From Promethearchaeia archaeon (GTDB lineage: Archaea > Asgardarchaeota > Lokiarchaeia > Sigyniarchaeales > SOKP01): a DNA stretch of 8,995 nt. Every line of letters starts with the position of its first letter. The stretch's first letter is position 1. Made by a program: the position numbers and the translations under genes. Of this stretch, positions 1 through 5,485 are shown piece after piece. Below the pieces are notes generated by a model, which was not told the origin of the DNA, did not search any database, and saw nothing but the letters and a program-made list of their open reading frames with translations. The stretch covers positions 1 through 8,995 of the forward strand of contig JAHQWX010000052.1 in the NCBI GenBank assembly GCA_029856375.1, written 5' to 3'.

Positions 1-441
1 CCCTTCAATTAAACAAGTGATTTGATATCGAGGGAGAAAATTATCTAACCATTCAACTGCTTTGTGATATTCCTTACCTCGATAAAAAATAAGCTCTTGT
101 CTATCAACCTTAAATCTGTTTTTTAAAACAATTATATTTGGTATTAGAGCTAATTTCTCCTTCGATTTTTTAAAGTTTCTTGGTATTCTAACGATGTGGC
201 GGCCAATTAATAGATTCTCCTTTCCCAATTCGCCTTCCTCTAATACCACATAGAGACTATTTTTAAAGTTTTCAGATGTATATTTTTTTAGAACTGAGCC
301 TATAGCTTTGATATATTCACCCGTGTACCATTGTCCGGTAATTTCTACATCAATAAAATAATTTTTTCGATCTTGCAGCCAAAGAAATATCTCTTCCATT
401 TGATTTGCAGAAAATATGGCTTCTTCAATTAAAGTCTCCAT
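1..441 (-). CDS. Hypothetical protein, C-terminus cut by the window edge
   Basis: An open frame runs from ATG at 441 to the left edge without a stop, giving 147 codons and no C-terminus. The protein begins METLIEEAIFSANQMEEIFL and is a soluble-looking mix of charged and aromatic residues with no signal peptide or membrane segment. I do not recognise a family or catalytic motif. The visible part has a helical N-terminus, then a stretch with alternating hydrophobic residues that suggests beta strands (around VEITGQWYTGEYI, LYVVLEEGEL and NLLIGRHIVRIP). An in-frame GTG at 462-460 would add seven residues; the frame is closed by TAA at 480-478. Neither start has a strong ribosome-binding site, so the start is uncertain. 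It lies about 56 bp (35 bp from the GTG) downstream of the second ABC permease on the same strand, so it may be the last gene of that transcript. A role linked to the transporter is inference only. Confidence 0.72.
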   Translation of the reverse strand, partial: METLIEEAIFSANQMEEIFLWLQDRKNYFIDVEITGQWYTGEYIKAIGSVLKKYTSENFKNSLYVVLEEGELGKENLLIGRHIVRIPRNFKKSKEKLALIPNIIVLKNRFKVDRQELIFYRGKEYHKAVEWLDNFLPRYQITCLIEG

Positions 442-497
442 TCCATCTCTTCTTATTGACACTTTTTCGAACCTTTTTTATCAATTTTAAATTATTT

Positions 498-1667
498 TTA
501 TAATAACGCCCTCTTGCGGTTATATATTAAATAAGCTCCCACAAATAGCAGGAAAAACTCAACATATAAGTAAATATAATATATTGAAACTGAGAGGGGC
601 GATTGCCCTCGTAGTACAACGGAAATTACTATTTTATATCCATCAAACATAGGTAAAAATCTTAAAATGTTTTCATCTTGGACGAATAAAACACCTATTA
701 TCTGAAAAATGAAAGCAAAAATAAAAAATTGAAGCGCTTCTAAGGGAACCCTAGCAATAGCGGACACAAATAAACCAAATGTGACTCCTGATAACGCAAT
801 CACAAATAAGATCCAAAAGAAGTCCAATACAGACCCTCTTACGGTCATCCCCAGAAAAAAGGATAGCACTAACATTAATACTATCAAAAGCGTCATCAAA
901 GTTTGCATCGCAAGCAATTTTCCAAGAGTTATTTCAAATTTGTTTGCGGGCGTTAACGACATACGGTCTTTCGGAATATCTGAAACTATTAATTGCGCAC
1001 TTGTAAGCGCAGCGGAAGCAAATAAAACCATTGGAAAAAAGATAGGGGCACCAAGGAATAAAGTTTGTCCGGTTTCTGGTATGTTAGCTCTAGTAATCTC
1101 GTAATTAAAAACTCCCGTAAAATTATTTTCTTCTTTAAAATCTTCGATAATCGTATCGATCACACTTTGAGTTGATTCTAATAAAGTCTGGTCGAGGATA
1201 TCAAGAGTTACGATAATTATCGCCGGAAAATGAATTGATAAATTATATTCAAACATATCGGGAATAATTAAATACCCATTAAGTACACCTGTACCTAATA
1301 ATGTATCCAATTCTGTTTGATTATTTGATTCAACTATAGTTAACGCTCCAGAACTTTCATATAATTTGCACTTATTAACAAATACAGACGATAAATCCAA
1401 ATTTGGAAATCCTTCAGAAAGATCTAAATCAATCAAACCAATCTTAGGAATTTCCATGGTATCGCCACCAGCTATGGACTCAACGCTTGTGGACTCAACA
1501 TCCCCCCCAACACCTCCAAAAACCTCTCCAAGGACGAGTACTAAGAAAACTGGAAGCGCAAAAATAATTAGCATCGCGAATTTATCTTTGAGAAGAACTC
1601 GAATTTCTTTGAAATAAAGTCCGTATATTCTATACAGTGCCTTTTTTAATTTTTCGAGCATTCCCAT
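498..1667 (-). CDS. ABC-2 type transporter permease (second of a tandem pair)
   Basis: This is the 389-residue membrane subunit of an ABC exporter. The topology is typical of ABC-2 permeases of the ABC2_membrane_3 kind: a cytoplasmic N-terminus, one membrane helix at about 30-50, a large external domain at about 51-205, then five helices at about 206-229, 249-274, 279-303, 310-328 and 362-382. Between helices 2 and 3 is the conserved cytoplasmic coupling segment DRMSLTPANKFEITLGKLL (235-253 approx.), which in this family contacts the ATPase. The external domain carries a Gly/Ser-rich segment right after helix 1. The start at 1667 is supported by GGTGA with a 5-nt spacer; a second ATG two codons later is less well placed. 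It begins 25 bp after the stop of the upstream permease, so the two are almost surely co-transcribed and probably form a heterodimer. The ATP-binding subunit is probably the divergent gene at 2982. The substrate cannot be read from the sequence; drug, lipid or peptide export are all possible. Confidence 0.9.
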   Translation of the reverse strand: MGMLEKLKKALYRIYGLYFKEIRVLLKDKFAMLIIFALPVFLVLVLGEVFGGVGGDVESTSVESIAGGDTMEIPKIGLIDLDLSEGFPNLDLSSVFVNKCKLYESSGALTIVESNNQTELDTLLGTGVLNGYLIIPDMFEYNLSIHFPAIIIVTLDILDQTLLESTQSVIDTIIEDFKEENNFTGVFNYEITRANIPETGQTLFLGAPIFFPMVLFASAALTSAQLIVSDIPKDRMSLTPANKFEITLGKLLAMQTLMTLLIVLMLVLSFFLGMTVRGSVLDFFWILFVIALSGVTFGLFVSAIARVPLEALQFFIFAFIFQIIGVLFVQDENILRFLPMFDGYKIVISVVLRGQSPLSVSIYYIYLYVEFFLLFVGAYLIYNRKRALL

Positions 1668-1672
1668 TTATT

Positions 1673-1677
1673 TCACC
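1673..1677 (-). promoter_or_regulatory. Shine-Dalgarno site of the second ABC permease
   Basis: GGTGA on the minus strand lies 5 nt before the ATG at 1667. It matches the archaeal anti-Shine-Dalgarno end of 16S rRNA and decides the start over the second ATG at 1661. Its presence within the 25-bp gap shows the downstream permease can be translated independently from a shared mRNA. Confidence 0.7.
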
Positions 1678-1692
1678 GCAAACTTTTTACTT

Positions 1693-2829
1693 TTAGATAA
1701 ACTCCTTTTTGATATATTGAAAATAAATGATGTTAATTGCGAAAAAAACAAGGGTTACGAGGGTGATATTCAATAAATTTGGCCAGACCTCAATTAATGA
1801 TTTTCCACGAAATGCTAAATCTGTAAAAGCTGCTCTTGATTGTTCTAATGGCAAGAAATTTACAATCCCAGGAATTCTCACAATCTGTGTAATTAATAAC
1901 ATCATTATAAAGAAAAATAAAAACAATTGAGACGATTGTAATCGACTAGAACTAATTGATGAGAAAAAAATTCCAATTACCACGCTATTTACTGCTAGAA
2001 GTAATAACATCAAAAATATCTCGATAAATAAACACCTGAATTGAACACCAAATCCAATTTCTAATATAACAAGAATTAAAACAATTTGGAAGATGGCAAT
2101 TATTGTATAAGCGAGAATTTTTCCAATAATAACTTCAAACCGAAACGTGGGAGTTGTTAATAAGCGCTTTAACGGTTTATCTCCAACGATTGCTTGTGTT
2201 GTTATCAAGTTCATGCACGCAAAAATTATGATACCAGTAAGAAAAGGTGTCGCTGAAGATAATAAATTTAGAGATTCTTGTGGTTTCATTACTGGAAAGT
2301 AAAATATATCGCTTTCAAATTGCAAATTTGCTAATTGATAATTTACTGTACCGTCAATTATTGACGCTTGAGCGACAAACGCCGTAATAAAATCAATATA
2401 GTCAATATATATCGGCAATTCGGTTTTACCATTTACATTTAAATTTTGTGAGAAGTTTTGTACAAGAACAATATAAGCAGATAAATCTTCAGTTGGCAAT
2501 TTCTCTAAGGCGTATTCTTCAAACTCTTTAGCTGTCATATTAAAGTCTTCTTTTGTTTTAACACTAACATCAGTCGTCGTATTATACTTGAAAGTATCTA
2601 TAAACTCTTGAGATTTGTCTGATTCATCGTAATCTATAATCCAAATATTCACACTACCAAAGGTTTCTAAGGAGATTTCTCCAAATCCGATTATGGCAAT
2701 TATAATTACAGGTATAATGAATAGAATAAACATCGAGATTTTATCTTTGACTAAAGTATCGAGCTCCTTGCGCACAAGCCCAAAAATCCTTTTGCGTCGT
2801 TCTTTTAAAGAACGAATCTCTTGACTCAT
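1693..2829 (-). CDS. ABC-2 type transporter permease (first of a tandem pair)
   Basis: This 378-residue permease is related in plan, but not closely in sequence, to the next gene. A basic cytoplasmic N-terminus (MSQEIRSLKERRKRIFGLVR) is followed by helix 1 at about 31-50 and an external domain at about 51-188. Five further helices follow at about 190-212, 232-257, 266-290, 298-318 and 351-370. The coupling segment KRLLTTPTFRFEVIIGKIL (221-239) is a close match to the RLLTTPxxRxEIxxGK pattern of ABC-2 permeases. Shared plan, shared N-terminal 'KELDTLVKDK/KEIRVLLKDK' motif and adjacency suggest the pair arose by an old duplication and works as a heterodimer. It is the first gene of a minus-strand transcript, with a TATA-like box at 2871-2879. 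The ATG at 2829 has only a weak, very close GGAT upstream, so translation may depend on a short leader. The ATPase partner is likely the divergent gene to its right. Substrate unknown. Confidence 0.9.
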   Translation of the reverse strand: MSQEIRSLKERRKRIFGLVRKELDTLVKDKISMFILFIIPVIIIAIIGFGEISLETFGSVNIWIIDYDESDKSQEFIDTFKYNTTTDVSVKTKEDFNMTAKEFEEYALEKLPTEDLSAYIVLVQNFSQNLNVNGKTELPIYIDYIDFITAFVAQASIIDGTVNYQLANLQFESDIFYFPVMKPQESLNLLSSATPFLTGIIIFACMNLITTQAIVGDKPLKRLLTTPTFRFEVIIGKILAYTIIAIFQIVLILVILEIGFGVQFRCLFIEIFLMLLLLAVNSVVIGIFFSSISSSRLQSSQLFLFFFIMMLLITQIVRIPGIVNFLPLEQSRAAFTDLAFRGKSLIEVWPNLLNITLVTLVFFAINIIYFQYIKKEFI

Positions 2830-2870
2830 TATCCTATTTTAAGTTATAATAAGAGAATCAAATAATTAAA

Positions 2871-2879
2871 TAATATAAA
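2871..2879 (-). promoter_or_regulatory. Putative TATA box for the ABC permease transcript
   Basis: The minus strand reads TTTATATTA here, close to the archaeal TATA-box consensus. Transcription starting about 25 bp downstream would begin near 2850 and leave a leader of roughly 20 nt before the ATG at 2829. The region is AT-rich throughout, so chance matches are common. Confidence 0.4.
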
Positions 2880-2904
2880 GAAATATAATCCTTAATAATT
2901 TACA

Positions 2905-2915
2905 TATATTATATT
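2905..2915 (+). promoter_or_regulatory. Putative TATA box for the ABC ATPase gene
   Basis: TATATTATATT on the plus strand would place transcription start near 2935, about 45 nt before the preferred ATG at 2982. It lies back to back with the permease promoter, about 35 bp away, so one regulator binding here could control both transcripts. The call rests on AT-rich sequence only. Confidence 0.4.
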
Positions 2916-2981
2916 TTAAGTTTTTTTATGTAATTGAATAAAGGATTTTATGCAATACTAATAGAAAGAATAAAAAGACCT

Positions 2982-3989
2982 ATGACCAAAGCCGAAGAAC
3001 CAAAAGAATCAGCAAGTATCAAAAAGGACTCTCTAGATTTTAGCATAATAATGGATAGAGTCCATGTTAGCTATGAGAAAGGGAAAGAGGTTCTTCACGA
3101 CATCTCTTTTAGAGCAAGAAAGGGAAATATTTTAGGAATCATTGGTGGTAGTGGAGCTGGCAAATCTACTTGTTTAAGAACAATGACTGGGCAGCTTTCT
3201 AGAAAGTTTTTAACCGAAGGAAATGCGGTTACCGCTGGATGCGATGTATTAAAGAGCAAGGAGGAATTGATCAATAAAATTGGTTATGTACCCCAATTAG
3301 AATACCTCTCTTTATATTACGATTTTAACGCGATAGATAACTGCGTATTTTTTGGCAAGAATTTTCAGTTAGATAAACCCACTATAGTAGAGAGAGCGAA
3401 AGAAATTCTAGAAGTACTAGGTTTTAACGATGAATTAATGGAGAAACCCGTAAAGAGATTATCAGGTGGCGAACAAAAAAGAGTCAGTATTGCCGTAGGA
3501 TTAATTAATACTCCCGAAGTGTTATTTCTAGATGAGCCTACAACGGGTCTCGATCCTCACTTAAGAATTAATGTATTAAACTTCTTGCTAAAAATAAATA
3601 GAAAGTATAAAACGACTATAGTTATCGTTTCCCATAATCTAGAAATATCAGATTATTGCGACTTAATTGCAATATTGATAAAAGGAAAATTAATTAGTTT
3701 TGGACCGCCAGACGAAATGATTAGTTCGCTTCCCTCAGCCGGAAATATCTTATTATGTAGATTTGACTACCTTAATTTGAATCAAATAAAAAAGATTAAG
3801 GAATTAAAAGGCGTAGAATTTGTTTTACATGCAGGTAGGAATCAATTAAAGCTATTTCTTAAAGATTTTTATCGATTTCGAGATACCTACCAAGAATTAC
3901 TTAGCTTAGGGCTACCTCTTAAATCATTTTCTATAGTGAGAGGATCTTTTATCGATTATTTTCGAGTTATTGGGGAACAATCGCTGTAA
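2982..3989 (+). CDS. ABC transporter ATP-binding protein (exporter type)
   Basis: This is the nucleotide-binding subunit that powers an ABC exporter at the inner face of the membrane. The reading frame is open from a TTG at 2934 (351 residues). I prefer the ATG at 2982 (335 residues), because the first beta strand of the fold (DRVHVSYEKGKEVLHDIS) begins only later and the TTG sits at the expected transcription start. Numbering from the TTG, all ABC motifs are intact: Walker A GGSGAGKST at 71-79, Q-loop Gln121, signature LSGGE at 176-180, Walker B VLFLD at 196-200 with catalytic Glu201, D-loop TTGLD, and switch His234 in VSHN. The subunit should therefore hydrolyse ATP. After the core (to about 265) comes an ~85-residue C-terminal part, like the accessory domain found on DrrA-type ATPases. 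The two ABC-2 permeases on the opposite strand are the obvious partners. It ends 34 bp from the stop of the convergent UPF0147 gene. No Shine-Dalgarno is visible at either start. Confidence 0.92.
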   Translation: MTKAEEPKESASIKKDSLDFSIIMDRVHVSYEKGKEVLHDISFRARKGNILGIIGGSGAGKSTCLRTMTGQLSRKFLTEGNAVTAGCDVLKSKEELINKIGYVPQLEYLSLYYDFNAIDNCVFFGKNFQLDKPTIVERAKEILEVLGFNDELMEKPVKRLSGGEQKRVSIAVGLINTPEVLFLDEPTTGLDPHLRINVLNFLLKINRKYKTTIVIVSHNLEISDYCDLIAILIKGKLISFGPPDEMISSLPSAGNILLCRFDYLNLNQIKKIKELKGVEFVLHAGRNQLKLFLKDFYRFRDTYQELLSLGLPLKSFSIVRGSFIDYFRVIGEQSL

Positions 3990-4023
3990 AACACGAATAG
4001 TTAATCTTTTATTAGAAATGCAC

Positions 4024-4305
4024 CTAATCCTTAACTGTCTCTAAAAGCGATAAAATCTTATAAATAAGAGTTCGAGTGTGGTATGGACAATTAGGATCTT
4101 GCGATAAATCGTCCACATAAGAAATAGCGTTGCTGGCAAGCACAGCGGGAGAATCATCTTGATGCAAATGGTTTAGTGCCTCCTGAGCTTTTCGTTTGAT
4201 GTTTCGAGGAACTGTTCGATCTTCAAGCATCATTGAAATGAGCTGTTCAGCTTCCTGAAATGTCTCTTTTATAGCTTTTTTAAATTTACTCCACTTTTCG
4301 CTCAT
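4024..4305 (-). CDS. UPF0147 family protein
   Basis: This small protein of 93 residues matches the usual length and pattern of UPF0147, a family of unknown function known from archaea. Diagnostic stretches are LISMMLEDRTVPRNIKRKAQ (a helix followed by the family's VPRNIR-like motif) and the following AxEAL and DDSPAVLASNAISYVDDLSQ segments. The chain is predicted all-helical and cytosolic, with no signal peptide or membrane segment. The frame stays open to an ATG at 4419, but the start at 4305 fits the family length and has GGTGG 7 nt upstream; an adjacent in-frame GTG precedes it. The stop is TAG. It lies 184 bp downstream of the HAD gene on the same strand, so it may be co-transcribed or use its own weak TATA-like box near 4352-4360. 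The family assignment is recognition from sequence pattern; the molecular role is not established. Confidence 0.88.
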   Translation of the reverse strand: MSEKWSKFKKAIKETFQEAEQLISMMLEDRTVPRNIKRKAQEALNHLHQDDSPAVLASNAISYVDDLSQDPNCPYHTRTLIYKILSLLETVKD

Positions 4306-4312
4306 CACTAAA

Positions 4313-4317
4313 CCACC
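4313..4317 (-). promoter_or_regulatory. Shine-Dalgarno site of the UPF0147 gene
   Basis: GGTGG on the minus strand, 7 nt before ATG 4305, is what selects this start over the upstream in-frame ATGs (near 4344 and 4419) that would add an unrelated, AT-rich N-terminal stretch. Confidence 0.6.
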
Positions 4318-4351
4318 GTGTTTGTTAACATAAGAAGTATTCATATAGTAG

Positions 4352-4360
4352 ATTAATAAA
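4352..4360 (-). promoter_or_regulatory. Possible TATA box for the UPF0147 gene
   Basis: The minus strand reads TTTATTAAT. A start about 25 bp downstream would fall near 4330 and leave a ~25-nt leader that still contains the GGTGG site. The match is imperfect and the gap is AT-rich, so this is tentative. The rest of the 184-bp gap (4306-4489) shows an A/T-tract but no other gene or RNA that I can support. Confidence 0.28.
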
Positions 4361-4489
4361 TGATTTTTGTAATTTAACTTTTTTGATTTAAAGAAAGTTA
4401 GATTGAGAAAATAAAACAAATTATTCTGGTGAAATCGTCGTTTTCCTCAAAGTTTTTTTTTATGTTGGTAAGATGGATTGTGAATTTTT

Positions 4490-5437
4490 CTAACTTGGTT
4501 TGATTTTTGGTTCTAATTCTTCTACCACTTCTTTTTCCTTTTCGTACTCCTCCTTATGTTTTAGAAATGTTTTTTTCTTCAAAAAGTACTTTAAACGATT
4601 CTTAAGAGATTTTGTTCTTTTCTTTTCAGCTTTCTTCAGTTCTTTCTTTGCTTTTTTATATTTCTTCTTCGTTTCCTTATAATTTTCGTATTTGTTTTTT
4701 ATTTGCTTACGCAATCCTTTACTTAACTCTCCAATTCCTAATTGCGTTAATTGTTGATCAAATTTTTCAACAGACTCAAACTTTAATACAACCATTCCTA
4801 ATTTCCTAGCTGGAACAAGATTAGGCAGTTTATCGTCAATAAAAATACACTTCTTTCCTTCTGTATCTAATTTTTTAAGAACATACTTATACTTTTTAAT
4901 ATCTGGTTTAATCATGCCCAGTTCGTTAGACAAATACACATGATCGAAAATATCGTAAAAACCCCTAAGTTCGATAGATTTTACGTGAATATCAAATGTG
5001 TTGGATAATAGACTTACAGTATAACCTGCATGGTGAAGTCTCTCGATGCAGTTCTCCATTTTATAAGAAAAATTAGTTAAACGGGTATACATCTCGAACC
5101 ATAGTTCTAAATAATATTCAATATTTACCTTTTTTGCGGGTAAGGCACCATCTTTTTTCTGATGGGGGTAATAATACTCCTCCAGCAATTTTTCAAGATA
5201 TTCTTTCGACGCGATTCGCCCCGCTTTCATACGCCGGTTCATTTTTTTTGTGTAACTTTTTGAGTCTCTTGGAATTTGAATTCCTAGGTCGTGTTCCAAA
5301 ACATCAAGAAGGTTGTTATCAGTGAAACTTTGCTCCACCAAAACTCCTCCAAAATCAAAAATAAAGTGTTTAATTTTATATAGCTTTACTTTTTGCCATT
5401 CTAATGTCTTTTCAAGAATTTTATTTGTTGAATCCAT
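4490..5437 (-). CDS. HAD-superfamily hydrolase (subfamily IA-like) with a lysine-rich C-terminal tail
   Basis: This 315-residue protein has a haloacid dehalogenase-type core at about residues 21-235. Motif I is HFIFDFGGVLVEQSF with nucleophile Asp28. Motif II is Ser145 in LLSNTFD. Motif III is Lys177 in GMIKPD. Motif IV is Asp201-Asp202 in CIFIDDKLPN. A helical cap lies between motifs I and II (about 38-135), as in subfamily IA. Motif I has Gly30 where phosphatases normally have the second, acid/base Asp; FDxGGV variants like this are known in YihX-like HAD proteins, so activity is not ruled out. The last 77 residues (239-315) are highly charged, with 28 Lys and 3 Arg, and look like a long helix or coiled coil ending in an acidic patch (EYEKEKEVVEELEP). 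This tail is not part of a normal HAD enzyme. The ATG at 5437 has GGGGAT 6 nt upstream, inside an inverted repeat. It follows ppsA by 48 bp on the same strand. The substrate is unknown. Confidence 0.85.
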   Translation of the reverse strand: MDSTNKILEKTLEWQKVKLYKIKHFIFDFGGVLVEQSFTDNNLLDVLEHDLGIQIPRDSKSYTKKMNRRMKAGRIASKEYLEKLLEEYYYPHQKKDGALPAKKVNIEYYLELWFEMYTRLTNFSYKMENCIERLHHAGYTVSLLSNTFDIHVKSIELRGFYDIFDHVYLSNELGMIKPDIKKYKYVLKKLDTEGKKCIFIDDKLPNLVPARKLGMVVLKFESVEKFDQQLTQLGIGELSKGLRKQIKNKYENYKETKKKYKKAKKELKKAEKKRTKSLKNRLKYFLKKKTFLKHKEEYEKEKEVVEELEPKIKPS

Positions 5438-5460
5438 TGATTAATCCCCAATAATCAATG
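5435..5460 (-). promoter_or_regulatory. Perfect 9-bp inverted repeat enclosing the HAD gene start codon and ribosome-binding site
   Basis: The arms CATTGATTA (5435-5443) and TAATCAATG (5452-5460) are exact reverse complements separated by 8 bp. In the minus-strand mRNA this would form a 9-bp stem with an 8-nt loop UUGGGGAU. The start codon AUG is the last three bases of the 3' arm and the GGGGAU ribosome-binding site begins in the loop. It may be an RNA hairpin that limits translation or a dimeric operator at the promoter; the stem is AT-rich with only two G-C pairs, so stability would be modest. Confidence 0.5.
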
Positions 5461-5462
5461 TC

Positions 5463-5474
5463 TTAATTATAATA
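5463..5474 (-). promoter_or_regulatory. Possible TATA box for the HAD gene
   Basis: The minus strand reads TATTATAATTAA in the 48-bp gap after ppsA. A start 25 bp downstream would fall near 5443, inside the inverted repeat, giving an almost leaderless mRNA lacking the GGGGAT site. Read-through from ppsA is the alternative, and in that case the whole hairpin is in the mRNA. No T-rich terminator for ppsA is visible in the gap. Confidence 0.3.
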
Positions 5475-5485
5475 GACTAGAAATA

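Noticed and set aside
781..1617. Plus-strand reading frames opposite the second permease
   Set aside because: Antisense shadows of a well-supported membrane protein; no ribosome-binding sites and no recognisable protein features.
2934..2981. TTG start adding 16 residues to the ABC ATPase
   Set aside because: No ribosome-binding site, rare start codon, and it coincides with the expected transcription start from the TATA-like box; kept only as an alternative.
3990..4023. Possible bidirectional terminator between the convergent ATPase and UPF0147 stops (ATTAG/CTAAT arms, CTTTTATTAG)
   Set aside because: The arms are only 5 bp, the T-run is four bases, and such matches are common in AT-rich DNA.
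4250..4308. GTGATGA at the UPF0147 start followed about 50 nt later by CTGA, resembling the C and D boxes of an archaeal C/D guide RNA
   Set aside because: The C-box match is simply the GTG ATG A of the start region, and no internal C'/D' boxes or terminal stem are visible; the stretch is well explained as coding sequence.
4306..4419. N-terminal extension of the UPF0147 reading frame to ATG 4419 (131 residues)
   Set aside because: The added part does not resemble the family, is AT-driven in composition, and the start at 4305 has a GGTGG site and gives the expected length.
4452..4461. T-tract in the gap between the HAD and UPF0147 genes, as a plus-strand terminator
   Set aside because: It lies about 460 bp beyond the only upstream plus-strand gene and on the wrong strand to end the HAD transcript; most likely base composition.
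4500..4809. Plus-strand reading frames rich in Phe and Ser opposite the HAD tail, as a small membrane-protein gene
   Set aside because: They are the mirror image of the Lys/Glu-rich tail (AAA/GAA codons read backwards give TTT/TTC) and have no start signals.
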